Shown piece by piece: positions 37,660 through 46,667 of a stretch of DNA of 64,000 bases (positions are counted from its first letter, which is position 1; every line of letters starts with the position of its first letter). Location: positions 1 through 64,000 of the forward strand of contig CAVPTW010000020.1 of the NCBI GenBank assembly GCA_963708735.1, in the 5' to 3' direction. The DNA comes from JAGPUQ01 sp963708735 (GTDB lineage: Bacteria; Pseudomonadota; Gammaproteobacteria; Pseudomonadales; Porticoccaceae). The notes below the pieces were generated by a model that was not told the DNA's origin, did no database searches, and saw only the letters and a program-made list of their open reading frames with translations. The position numbers and the translations under genes are program-made.

Positions 37660-38526
37660 TCAGCGCGACGCCTGTACCTGGGCCGCGACTTCGGCGGCAA
37701 AATCGGTAGTCTCGACCTGGATGCCTTCACCGACTTCAAAACGCACAAAGCCGACGATGTCGGCACCGGCGTTTTTCAGCAGCTTGCCGACCGTCAACTC
37801 GGGATCCTTTACAAAGGGCTGCTCGACCAGGCTGGATTCGGCGAGAAATTTGTTCACGCGCCCGGCGATCATTTTCTGGATGATTTCTTCCGACTTGCCG
37901 CTCTCGCGCGCCTGAGCCGCGTAAATTTCGCGCTCCTTGGCAATGAGGTCGGCCGGCATCTGCTCCGGCTTGGCTACCTGCGGATTGATCGCCGCTACAT
38001 GCATGGCAATGTCGCGGGCCAGTTCGCGCGAACCACCGGTAAGCCCAACCAGTACGCCAATGCGGTTGTTGCTATGGACATAGTCACCCACCACCGCCGC
38101 TTCGAGTACCCGCGCGCGCCGCGCGCCGATGTTTTCGCCGATTTTCTGCACCAGCGCCTGGCGTGCGTCTTCCAGCTCGCCCGTCATGATCGCCGCGATA
38201 TCCTCGGAGCGCTCGGCAAGTACCCGGTCCGCCACGCGGGCGACAAAACCGAGAAAATTCTCGTCGCGCGCCACGAAATCGGTTTCCGAATTCACCTCCA
38301 CCAGCACGCCATAGCTGCCGTCCGCCGCCATCCGCGCCGCGACCACCCCGTCCGCCGCCGTACGGCTGGCTTTCTTCGCGGCTTTCATGCCACTGGATTT
38401 ACGCAGATTTTCAATCGCCACTTCGATGTCGCCAACAGCCTCCTGAAGTGCTTTCTTGCACTCCATCATGGGAAGCCCCGTGCGTTCGCGAAGGTCTTTC
38501 ACCAGCGCTGCGCTGATTGTCGTCAT
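37660..38526 (-). CDS. tsf: Elongation factor Ts
   Basis: This 288-aa guanine nucleotide exchange factor recycles EF-Tu. The start TTISAALVKDLRERTGLPMMECKKAL, the TDFVARDENF block and the C-terminal dimerisation region are all present. ATG at 38526 is preceded by GGAGAC. It follows rpsB, with a hairpin region between them. Confidence 0.96.
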   Translation of the reverse strand: MTTISAALVKDLRERTGLPMMECKKALQEAVGDIEVAIENLRKSSGMKAAKKASRTAADGVVAARMAADGSYGVLVEVNSETDFVARDENFLGFVARVADRVLAERSEDIAAIMTGELEDARQALVQKIGENIGARRARVLEAAVVGDYVHSNNRIGVLVGLTGGSRELARDIAMHVAAINPQVAKPEQMPADLIAKEREIYAAQARESGKSEEIIQKMIAGRVNKFLAESSLVEQPFVKDPELTVGKLLKNAGADIVGFVRFEVGEGIQVETTDFAAEVAAQVQASR

Positions 38527-38660
38527 GGTGTCGTCTCCATATCCCCGCAGGGAATTTATCCGTATTCTGAATCGGGTTCGGGCCGGCGGCGGCACGGCAT
38601 CAACTGCTCGCTCCTACCGGGTGATGCCACCCAAACCCTGCCCAACCCGTGGCAAAGCAA

Positions 38661-38706
38661 AGAGAATAATAAAGGGGCCAAGCCCCAACCCCGATCGCGG
38701 GGGTTT
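38661..38706 (-). terminator. Terminator/attenuator between rpsB and tsf
   Basis: Minus strand: first hairpin AACCCC..GGGGTT, then GGGG-CTTGG-CCCC followed by TTTATTATTCT. This would partly end rpsB transcripts before tsf, as known for rpsB-tsf in other bacteria. Confidence 0.6.
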
Positions 38707-38715
38707 ACACTTCGC

Positions 38716-39477
38716 TCAGCTGTCACCCGCCCCGGACTCGATCAGAGCGGGCTCGATCACTTCGACGAATTCGTCCCGCGCCGCACCAGGAGAGGCCACC
38801 GCTCGACCCAGCAATACCGCATTGGCAACCGCTTCGGTATAAAGCTTGATTGCGCGGATGGCATCGTCATTGCCGGGAATCACCACATCAACCCCGTCAG
38901 GATCGCTGTTGGTGTCCACCACGCCGATCACGGGGATGCCCAGTTTGTTGGCCTCCTGGACCGCGATGCGTTCGTGATCGACGTCGATCACGAACAGCGC
39001 ATCCGGCAGACCACCCATGTCCTTGATGCCGCCGATGGAGCGCTCAAGCTTCTCCATCATGCGCGTACGGTTCAGCGCCTCTTTCTTGGTGAGCTTGTCG
39101 AAGGTGCCGTCGTCGCGTTGCTGTTCCAGCTCGCGGTAACGACGAATCGACGTCCGTATCGTTTTGTAGTTGGTAAGCATGCCGCCCAGCCAGCGGTGAC
39201 TGACGTAGGGCATCCCGCAACGCTCGGCCTGCTCCCGGATCAGTTTTTGCGCGGCGCGCTTGGTGCCGACAAAAACGATTTTGTTACCGCGCGCGGCGAT
39301 CTGGCGCACCTGCTCCAGAGCCGCGTTGAACGCGGGCACCGTGTGCTCGAGATTGATGATGTGTATCTTGTTGCGCGCACCAAAGATGTAGGGGCGCATC
39401 TTGGGATTCCAGTAGCGGGTCTGGTGGCCGAAGTGGACACCCGCCTGCAACATGTCGCGCATGCTGACAGTGGTCAT
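38716..39477 (-). CDS. rpsB: 30S ribosomal protein S2
   Basis: This 253-aa protein of the small subunit has the typical MRDMLQAGVHFGHQTRYWNPKM start, FVGTKRAAQKLI, HRWLGGMLTNYKTI and the C-terminal IPGNDDAIRAIKLY. The start at 39477 is chosen because it opens the known family N-terminus and is preceded by GAGGAAAACGCT. Confidence 0.96.
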   Translation of the reverse strand: MTTVSMRDMLQAGVHFGHQTRYWNPKMRPYIFGARNKIHIINLEHTVPAFNAALEQVRQIAARGNKIVFVGTKRAAQKLIREQAERCGMPYVSHRWLGGMLTNYKTIRTSIRRYRELEQQRDDGTFDKLTKKEALNRTRMMEKLERSIGGIKDMGGLPDALFVIDVDHERIAVQEANKLGIPVIGVVDTNSDPDGVDVVIPGNDDAIRAIKLYTEAVANAVLLGRAVASPGAARDEFVEVIEPALIESGAGDS

Positions 39478-39588
39478 AGCGTTTTCCTCTGTTTTGGGTT
39501 CAACCTCCACATACCCCATCATCCAACCCCGCAGGGCACCCAGGACAATGTGCCGGTATGTGTGTGGCGTTAGCGCACAGTGCGCGTT

Positions 39589-39611
39589 GATCGCCCCCGA
39601 CGGGGCGGTCG
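39589..39611 (-). promoter_or_regulatory. Stem-loop in the rpsB leader
   Basis: The 264-bp gap between the divergent rpsB and map starts holds a stem CGCCCC-GTC-GGGGCG in the rpsB leader, about 110 nt before the start. S2 represses its own mRNA in E. coli, so a leader structure is expected; this is a position-based inference. Confidence 0.35.
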
Positions 39612-39741
39612 GCTTTATACCACAAAGAGGGGCCGAAGTGGCGCAAATCCTGACGCGCGGCTTGCGTCAGGGCGTCCGTCCCGGCGACTTGGGCGGCGGA
39701 CATCGGGTACACTACCCCCCTTCCCGAAACACGCTCAAACC

Positions 39742-40515
39742 ATGGCCGTCAGCATCAAGACCCCGGCGGAAATTGAACGCATGCGCGTCGCCGGGCGGCT
39801 GGCGGCGGAGGTGCTGGAGATGATCGCACCCCATATGGAGGCCGGCATTACCACGGCGGAGCTGGATCGTATTTGTCATGACTACATAGTCAACGTCCAG
39901 CACGCCATCCCGGCGCCGCTGAATTACCGCGGCTTCCCCAAATCCATCTGCACATCCATCAACCAGGTGGTGTGTCACGGCATTCCGTCGGCCCAGCGTG
40001 CGCTCAAGAACGGGGACATCATCAACATGGACATCACCGTCATCAAGGACGGCTTCCACGGCGACACCAGCATGATGTTCGGCATCGGCAAGGTGCCCGA
40101 GCACGCCGAACGCCTGATGCGCATAGCCCGGGAGTGCCTGTATCGGGCCATCGCCCTGGTGCGCCCCGGTTGCCGGCTGGGCGACATCGGCCACGTCATC
40201 CAGCAGCACGCAGAGAGTCATTATTATTCCGTCGTGCGCGAGTACTGCGGCCACGGTATCGGGCGGCAGTTCCATGAAGATCCCCAGGTTCTGCACTATG
40301 GACAGCCGGGTACGGGTCTGGTGCTGGAGGAAGGCATGGTCTTTACCATCGAGCCCATGATCAACGCCGGCAAACACCACACCCGGCTCAAACCCGATGG
40401 CTGGACCGTGGAAACCCGCGATGGACGCCTGTCTGCCCAGTGGGAACATACCATTGCCGTTACCGCAACCGGGGCGGAAGTTCTCACCGCGCGCGCTGAC
40501 GAAACCTTCTGCTAA
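39742..40515 (+). CDS. map: Methionine aminopeptidase, type I
   Basis: This 257-aa enzyme removes the starting methionine from new proteins. Metal ligands lie in NMDITVIKDGFHGDTSMM (two Asp), GHGIGRQFHE (His), TIEPM (Glu) and SAQWEHTIAVT (Glu). The start ATG at 39742 gives MAVSIKTPAEIERMRVAG. It is divergent from rpsB and 16 bp before glnD, a common arrangement. Confidence 0.95.
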   Translation: MAVSIKTPAEIERMRVAGRLAAEVLEMIAPHMEAGITTAELDRICHDYIVNVQHAIPAPLNYRGFPKSICTSINQVVCHGIPSAQRALKNGDIINMDITVIKDGFHGDTSMMFGIGKVPEHAERLMRIARECLYRAIALVRPGCRLGDIGHVIQQHAESHYYSVVREYCGHGIGRQFHEDPQVLHYGQPGTGLVLEEGMVFTIEPMINAGKHHTRLKPDGWTVETRDGRLSAQWEHTIAVTATGAEVLTARADETFC

Positions 40516-40531
40516 CCCGGGTACCGCCCTC

Positions 40532-43243
40532 ATGCCACTGCGTCAACCCGGTCTCGACTGCTCACCGGTAACCGCCGATCTGGCGGCGCGCCTGAATCAC
40601 ACCGCATCCCTTCCGACCTGCCGGAAGGCAGTGCAGGAGGCCTGCGAGTCGCTCGATCTGCGCTACCGCGGCGGTGAACCCGTGCGCCTGCTGGTGGCGG
40701 AAAGGGCCGCCTTCATGGACCGGGTGGTTGCCGCGATCTGGGGACGCTTCAGCTGGGACGATGACATCGCGCTGATCGCGGTCGGCGGCTATGGACGCGG
40801 CGAACTCCACCCGCACTCCGATATCGACCTGCTGATCCTGACCGGGCGCCGCCGACTCGACCGCTACCGCGACAACATTGCCGGATTTCTCGCCGCACTC
40901 TGGGACTTGCAGCTCAAAATAGGCCACAGCGCGCGCACCCTGAGCGACTGCATCCGGGTGGCGCGCGCCGACATCACGGTGGCTACCAACCTGATGGAAA
41001 CCCGCACGATCGCCGGTAACGGAGTCCTGGAGCGGACCATGCTGGCGAAAACCGGTCCTGACAAAATCTGGCCCTCGCATCGCTTCTTTCGCGCCAAGCG
41101 CGACGAACAGCGCGAGCGCCACGAACGCCACGGCAACACCGAATACAACCTCGAACCCAACATCAAGGAAGCCCCGGGCGGCCTGCGCGACATCCAGACC
41201 ATCCACTGGATCGCCCGTCGGCACTTCGGCATTACCTCGCTGGAGACGCTCGCCAACGGCGATCTGCTGACCCGCGAGGAATTCGCGCAGCTGCGCGAAA
41301 GCGAGGAGTTTCTCTGGCGGGTGCGCTACGGGCTGCACCTGCTGGCGGGGCGCGCCGAGGAATGCCTGTACTTCGACTATCAGCGCCGCCTGGCGGAGCA
41401 GTTCGGCTACCGGGACACTCCTCAGAGCCTCGCGGTGGAACAGTTCATGCAGCGCTACTACCGCACGGTCATGACGGTGCGGCGCCTCAACGACATGCTG
41501 TTGCAATACCTCGACGAAGAAATCCTCCACAGCGGCCGCGGGGCTCGCATAACCCGGCTGAACGACCGCTTCCAGATTCGCAATAACCACCTCGAAACCA
41601 CCGCCCCGGACGTGTTCGAGCGCGAACCCTCGGCACTGCTCGAAGTCTTCGTGTTGCTCGGCGAAAACCCCGAAATCCTGGATTTGCGCTCGACCACTAT
41701 CCGTCAGATTCTCGGCAATCAATGGCGCATCGACGCCGAATTCCGCAACGACCCGCGCAACCATGCGCTCTTCGTGCGTCTCCTGGGATGCAAGGGCAAT
41801 CTGTCGAACCAGCTGCAACGCATGACCCGCTACGGAATCCTGGGCTCTTATCTGCCGGAATTCGGCCGTATCGTCGGTCAGATGCAGCACGACCTGTTTC
41901 ACGTCTATCCGGTGGATGCCCACATCATCCAGGTGATCCGCAACATGCGTCGCCTCGCGAACCAGAGCGAGGCCGACCGGTTTCCGATCGCCTCCCATGT
42001 GTGCAAAAACCTGCCCAAGCCGGAACTGCTCTATATCGCCGGGCTCTACCACGATATCGCCAAGGGCCGCGGTGGCGACCACTCCCAACTGGGCGCCACC
42101 GACGCGGCCCTGTTCGCGCGCCGGCACGACTTCAACGAGCAGGAAGTGCGGCTGATCACCTGGCTGGTGGAACACCATCTACTGATGTCCGCCACCTCGC
42201 AGCGCGAGGATATCGACGACCCGGATGTGATCCACCGCTTCGCGCGTCTGATGGGCGACCAGATTCATCTCGATTATCTGTTCACGCTCACGGTGGCGGA
42301 CATGAACGCCACCAACCCGACCCTGTGGAATCAGTGGAAGGGCGCCCTGATGCGCCAACTCTATCTGGCGACCCGTGACGCGCTCGACCGCGGCCTGGAA
42401 AACCCGGTCAATCGTCTCGAATGGATCGAGAGTTCGCGCACCGAGGCACTGGAACTGCTCGCGGCCGAGGGCATTCCCGAAGCCCGCTGTCGCGCGATCT
42501 GGGGCGCGATCGGCGACGATTTCTTTCTCAAGGAAAAAGCCTCGGCCATCAGCCGCTGCACCCGGCAGGTGTGGGAACAGGAAGGCAAAAATCCAATCAT
42601 CTATCTCGAAAACGCCGGTGTCGAAGATGCCACGGCGACCCGTGTGTTCGTTTATACGAGCGGTATCGACAATGTGTTCTCGAAAATTGCCGCCGCCCTC
42701 GATCTGCTCAATCTCAATGTGGTCGATGCGCGCCTCTATGCCCCGGGCGAGGGGCGCACGCTGAACCTGTTCTACGCCCTCGACGACAGCGGCCAGGCTT
42801 TTGCCGACAACGCCCAGCGGGTCCGGCAGGTCACGCGCGCGCTGCGGGATATTCTCACCCAGCCCATGGAGGCGCTGCCCAAGCCCAATCGCCGGGTGTC
42901 GCGGCAGCTCAAGCAATTGACCACGGGAACCGCCGCCTTCATCAACAACGACGAGCACGGCCAGACCCGCATCATGGTGCTGACTCCAGACCGCCCCGGC
43001 TTGCTGGCGCACCTGGGCCGGATTTTTCTGGAGTGCCGGCTCACCGTGCACAGCGCCAAGATCGCCACCCTGGGCGAACGGGTCGAGGACAGTTTTTACG
43101 TCACCCGGGCCGATGGCCTACCCCTGTGCGATCAGGATCTCTGCGAACAACTGCGCACTCGCATCTGCGCCGAACTGGATCAGCGCAATCGCGAGGAGAT
43201 CGCCGCCACCGACGCACTGCGCGAAATGCCGCTGCGCGCCTGA
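40532..43243 (+). CDS. glnD: Bifunctional PII uridylyltransferase/uridylyl-removing enzyme
   Basis: This 903-aa protein senses glutamine and adds or removes UMP on PII proteins, setting the nitrogen response. Domains in order: nucleotidyltransferase with GGYGRGELHPHSDID (85-99), the UTase-associated helical region, an HD domain with LYHDIAKGRGGDHS near residue 510, and two C-terminal ACT domains (from about 705 and 815) that bind glutamine. The start at 40532 avoids overlap with map. Length is slightly above E. coli GlnD (890 aa). Confidence 0.95.
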   Translation: MPLRQPGLDCSPVTADLAARLNHTASLPTCRKAVQEACESLDLRYRGGEPVRLLVAERAAFMDRVVAAIWGRFSWDDDIALIAVGGYGRGELHPHSDIDLLILTGRRRLDRYRDNIAGFLAALWDLQLKIGHSARTLSDCIRVARADITVATNLMETRTIAGNGVLERTMLAKTGPDKIWPSHRFFRAKRDEQRERHERHGNTEYNLEPNIKEAPGGLRDIQTIHWIARRHFGITSLETLANGDLLTREEFAQLRESEEFLWRVRYGLHLLAGRAEECLYFDYQRRLAEQFGYRDTPQSLAVEQFMQRYYRTVMTVRRLNDMLLQYLDEEILHSGRGARITRLNDRFQIRNNHLETTAPDVFEREPSALLEVFVLLGENPEILDLRSTTIRQILGNQWRIDAEFRNDPRNHALFVRLLGCKGNLSNQLQRMTRYGILGSYLPEFGRIVGQMQHDLFHVYPVDAHIIQVIRNMRRLANQSEADRFPIASHVCKNLPKPELLYIAGLYHDIAKGRGGDHSQLGATDAALFARRHDFNEQEVRLITWLVEHHLLMSATSQREDIDDPDVIHRFARLMGDQIHLDYLFTLTVADMNATNPTLWNQWKGALMRQLYLATRDALDRGLENPVNRLEWIESSRTEALELLAAEGIPEARCRAIWGAIGDDFFLKEKASAISRCTRQVWEQEGKNPIIYLENAGVEDATATRVFVYTSGIDNVFSKIAAALDLLNLNVVDARLYAPGEGRTLNLFYALDDSGQAFADNAQRVRQVTRALRDILTQPMEALPKPNRRVSRQLKQLTTGTAAFINNDEHGQTRIMVLTPDRPGLLAHLGRIFLECRLTVHSAKIATLGERVEDSFYVTRADGLPLCDQDLCEQLRTRICAELDQRNREEIAATDALREMPLRA

Positions 43244-43274
43244 CTTCCGGTTTCGTCCATCATCAGGTCCAACA

Positions 43275-44471
43275 ATGAATCCCCACCTGCGCCAGCTCCA
43301 GCCCTATCCGTTCGAAAAACTGCGGCGCCTGCTCGCGGGCGTCACACCACCGCGGGAACTCGCCGCCATCGACCTGTCGGTGGGCGAACCCAAACATCCG
43401 GCGCCCGCCTTCGTCCGCCAGGTGCTGGCCGACCATCTGGAACAACTGGCGACCTACCCTGCCACCAAGGGCTGCGCCGAACTACGCGCTGCCATCAGCA
43501 CCTGGCTCCAGCGCCGTTTCGCGCTCAACGCCGTACCCGATCTGGAGCGCGAGGTACTGCCGGTCAACGGCACCCGTGAGGCATTGTTCGCCTTTGCCCA
43601 GTGCGTGATCGACCCGACCGCCGATGCGCTGGTGGTGATGCCCAATCCGTTCTATCAGATCTACGAGGGCGCGGCCCTGCTCGCTGGCGCCGCAACCCAC
43701 TATCTCCCCTGCACGGCCACCACCGGGTTCGCGCCGGATTACGACGCCGTGCCGGCTGCGGTCTGGCAGCGCTGCCAATTGCTGTACATCTGCTCACCCG
43801 GCAACCCCACCGGCGCGGTGACGCCCGTCGCGATCCTGAAGAAACTCATCGCCCTCGCCGACGAACACGACTTCATCATCGCCAGCGACGAGTGCTACTC
43901 CGAGATCTATGGCGATGAAAATCGGCCGCCGCCGGGTCTGTTGCAGGCCTGCGCGGAACTCGGTCGCGACGACCTCCGCCGCTGCGTCGTATTCCACAGT
44001 CTGTCCAAACGCTCCAACCTGCCCGGACTGCGCTCGGGCTTTGTAGCGGGCGATGCGGACATCCTCGAGCAGTTCCTGCGCTACCGCACCTATCACGGTT
44101 GCGCGATGTCGCTGCCCTCCCAACTGGCGAGCGCCGCCGCCTGGGCCGACGAAACCCATGTGCGGGAAAACCGCCGTCTCTACCGCGAGAAATTCGACGC
44201 CATGCTGGAAATTCTCGGTGCGCATCTCGATGTCGCGCGACCCGACGCCGGTTTCTATCTCTGGCCGCGCACGCCGATCGACGACGAGGCCTTCACCCGC
44301 CGCCTGCTGGCCGAGCAGCACGTCACCGTGGTGCCGGGCCGCTATCTGGCGCGCACCGGCGCGGATGACGTGAATCCCGGTGAGCACCGCGTGCGCATAG
44401 CGCTGGTAGCCCCGCTGGCGCAGTGTCGCGAAGCGGCAATCCGTATCCGCCGCCTGCTGGCGAACGGCTGA
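43275..44471 (+). CDS. dapC: Succinyldiaminopimelate transaminase
   Basis: This 398-aa class I PLP aminotransferase makes N-succinyl-diaminopimelate in the succinylase lysine pathway. The PLP Lys is in HSLSKRSNLPGLRSGF. CSPGNPTGAV and SDECYSEIY line the pocket. The start MNPHLRQLQPYPFEKLRRLL is the DapC hallmark. It follows glnD, as in many gamma- and betaproteobacteria. Its stop overlaps the nth start (TGATG). Confidence 0.93.
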   Translation: MNPHLRQLQPYPFEKLRRLLAGVTPPRELAAIDLSVGEPKHPAPAFVRQVLADHLEQLATYPATKGCAELRAAISTWLQRRFALNAVPDLEREVLPVNGTREALFAFAQCVIDPTADALVVMPNPFYQIYEGAALLAGAATHYLPCTATTGFAPDYDAVPAAVWQRCQLLYICSPGNPTGAVTPVAILKKLIALADEHDFIIASDECYSEIYGDENRPPPGLLQACAELGRDDLRRCVVFHSLSKRSNLPGLRSGFVAGDADILEQFLRYRTYHGCAMSLPSQLASAAAWADETHVRENRRLYREKFDAMLEILGAHLDVARPDAGFYLWPRTPIDDEAFTRRLLAEQHVTVVPGRYLARTGADDVNPGEHRVRIALVAPLAQCREAAIRIRRLLANG

Positions 44472-45124
44472 TGCGCAAGATCGAACGGGCGCGCTATATC
44501 GCCGCGCGCCTGCAGGAGCTATACCCGGATCCGCCGATTCCGCTGGATCATCGCGATCCCTTTACCCTGCTGATCGCGGTGCTGCTGTCGGCCCAGTGCA
44601 CCGATGCCCGGGTGAACCAGGTGACACCGGCGCTGTTCGCGCGGGCCGCTACGCCCGCACAAATGGCGGCGCTCACCGTGGAAGAAGTTCACGAACTGAT
44701 CCGGACCTGCGGCCTCGCGCCGCAAAAAGCCAAGGCGATCGTGCAACTGGCGCACATCCTGGTGGCGGAACACGGCGGCGCGGTGCCCGAATGCTGCGCG
44801 GCCCTCGAACGCCTGCCGGGCGTCGGCCACAAGACCGCGAGCGTGGTGATGTCCCAGGCCTTTGGGCATCCCGCGTTTCCCGTGGATACGCACATCCATC
44901 GTCTGGCGCAACGCTGGGGCCTGAGCGACGGCAGCAGCGTTGCACGCACCGAGCGCGATCTGAAGCAGTTGTTCCCGCAGGAGTCCTGGCGCGATCTCCA
45001 CCTGCAAATCATTTACTACGGCCGCGAGCACTGTAGCGCGCGCGGTTGCGACGGCACCCGCTGCGACATCTGCCGCACCTGTTATCCACGCCGGAAACGC
45101 CCGCTCGTAACCCGCAAAGCCTGA
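44471..45124 (+). CDS. nth: Endonuclease III
   Basis: This 217-aa DNA glycosylase/AP lyase removes oxidised pyrimidines. The HhH motif LPGVGHKTASVV holds the catalytic Lys121; Asp139 is in PVDTHIHRLAQR. The Fe-S region is unusual: cysteines at 188, 193, 198, 201 and 204 do not fit the normal C-x6-C-x2-C-x5-C spacing. A C-x9-C-x2-C-x2-C set could still bind a cluster. It overlaps dapC by one base. Confidence 0.93.
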   Translation: MRKIERARYIAARLQELYPDPPIPLDHRDPFTLLIAVLLSAQCTDARVNQVTPALFARAATPAQMAALTVEEVHELIRTCGLAPQKAKAIVQLAHILVAEHGGAVPECCAALERLPGVGHKTASVVMSQAFGHPAFPVDTHIHRLAQRWGLSDGSSVARTERDLKQLFPQESWRDLHLQIIYYGREHCSARGCDGTRCDICRTCYPRRKRPLVTRKA

Positions 45125-45204
45125 GCCTCGGCTCCACTTGCGGCCGCTGTCGCAGGCAATCGAATTTGCTATTCTGGCCGCCGCTTTTGTCGGTGAGTTC
45201 GCGC

Positions 45205-45573
45205 GTGACCTCTGTTGCTTACGGCACCACTGTTGTTTACGGCATCCGCAACTGCGACACGGTCACCAAGGCGCGGCGCTGGCTCGACGACCAGGGTATC
45301 GCCTATCGCTTCCACGACTTCCGCCGCGACGGGCTGGAGCTCGCGCGAGTGGAACGCTGGCTGGTGGAACTGGGCTGGGAACAGCTGATCAACCGGCGCG
45401 GGACCACCTGGCGCCAGCTGGACGCGAACATCCGGGATCGGGCAGCGACGACGGCACCGGAACTGCTGCGGCAGTATCCGACCCTGATCCGACGTCCGGT
45501 GCTGGAACAGGGTGAGCGCATCCATCTCGGCTTCAGTCCCGACGCCTACCAACACATCTTCCGCTCGGCCTGA
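45205..45573 (+). CDS. ArsC/Spx-family protein, YffB-like
   Basis: This 122-aa thioredoxin-fold protein has YGIRNCDTVTKARRWL with one active-site Cys, HDFRRDGLE, and a C-terminal PTLIRRPVLEQGERIHLGFSPD block. This is the YffB branch of the ArsC family rather than true arsenate reductase. YffB-like genes are often placed beside dapD or dapE, as here; the role is unknown and may involve glutathione. The GTG at 45205 or the one at 45193 may be the start. Confidence 0.82.
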   Translation: MTSVAYGTTVVYGIRNCDTVTKARRWLDDQGIAYRFHDFRRDGLELARVERWLVELGWEQLINRRGTTWRQLDANIRDRAATTAPELLRQYPTLIRRPVLEQGERIHLGFSPDAYQHIFRSA

Positions 45574-45599
45574 GCGGAACAGATCGCAGGAGAAATTCA

Positions 45600-46634
45600 A
45601 TGGCAGAACTCTACGGCCTGGGCCTCGGCATCGGCACCCAAAATGCCGGCGGCGACTGGCTCGAGGTCTTCTACCCCCATCCGATGCTCCATCCTTCGGT
45701 GGCGCTCGGCGCGGCCGTTGCGCGCGCGATCAACTATGAGGGTGGCAACGCCGCAATTCAGACGGATATTCCCATGCTGACGCGCTTGAGCAATGTGTTC
45801 GATGCCGCCGGCGAATCCGCGCTGGCGGAACAGGCCGCCCAACTGAAAGCCGTCTCCCGCACCCCGGTGATCACGCTGCTGGCGACCAATGCCGCACCCG
45901 CCTCGGTGCCGGAAGCCTATTTGAAGCTGCATTTTCTGTCGCACCGCCTGGTGCGTCCCCACGCCACTGACCTGTCCGGTATCTTCGGGTGCCTGCCCAA
46001 CGTCGCCTGGACCAGTGAGGGGGCGATCGATCTGGCCGAACTGGCGCAACAGCAATGGCGTGCGCGCTTGCAGGATCGGGCGCTGACCGTATACAGCGTC
46101 GACAAATTTCCCCGCCTGGTGGATTACGTGGTGCCGAGCGGTGTCCGCATCGCCGACACGGCGCGGGTGCGCCTGGGCGCCTATCTCGGCGAAGGCACCA
46201 CGGTGATGCACGAAGGCTTCATCAATTTCAACGCCGGTACCGAAGGACCGAACATGGTCGAGGGGCGGATCTCCGCCGGCGTGTTCGTCGGCGCCGGCTC
46301 GGATCTCGGCGGCAGCAGCTCCACCATGGGCACCCTGTCCGGCGGCGGCAATCTGGTGATCTCGGTAGGCCGAGAGTGTCTGATCGGCGCCAACGCCGGC
46401 ATCGGTATCCCGCTGGGCGACCGCTGCACCGTGGAGGCTGGGCTCTATGTCACTGCGGGTACCAAGGTGTCACTGCTGGACGACCGCCAGCAACCGGCCG
46501 GCACCGCCAAGGCTCGCGATCTCGCAGGCCGTTCAGATCTGCTGTTTCGCCGCAACTCGGTGACCGGGGCTGTCGAGTGCCTGACCAACCAGACCGCGGT
46601 GGCGCTGAACGCAGCACTGCACAGCCACAACTGA
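45600..46634 (+). CDS. dapD: 2,3,4,5-tetrahydropyridine-2,6-dicarboxylate N-succinyltransferase
   Basis: This 344-aa enzyme adds succinyl to tetrahydrodipicolinate in lysine and peptidoglycan precursor synthesis. It belongs to the longer Pseudomonas-type DapD, with an N-terminal domain and a C-terminal hexapeptide beta-helix (GVRIADTARVRLGAYLGEGT onward). MHEGFINFNAGTEGPNMVEGRIS is the conserved core. AGGAG stands eight bases before the ATG. It lies 26 bp after the YffB-like gene. Confidence 0.94.
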   Translation: MAELYGLGLGIGTQNAGGDWLEVFYPHPMLHPSVALGAAVARAINYEGGNAAIQTDIPMLTRLSNVFDAAGESALAEQAAQLKAVSRTPVITLLATNAAPASVPEAYLKLHFLSHRLVRPHATDLSGIFGCLPNVAWTSEGAIDLAELAQQQWRARLQDRALTVYSVDKFPRLVDYVVPSGVRIADTARVRLGAYLGEGTTVMHEGFINFNAGTEGPNMVEGRISAGVFVGAGSDLGGSSSTMGTLSGGGNLVISVGRECLIGANAGIGIPLGDRCTVEAGLYVTAGTKVSLLDDRQQPAGTAKARDLAGRSDLLFRRNSVTGAVECLTNQTAVALNAALHSHN

Positions 46635-46667
46635 CCGCATATCGAGACGACCCCTTTTACCCAACCC

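Noticed and set aside
37447..39573. 708-codon plus-strand open frame
   Set aside because: Antisense to pyrH, tsf and rpsB; crosses two known intergenic gaps.
40562..42178. 538-codon minus-strand open frame
   Set aside because: Antisense to glnD; no recognisable protein features.
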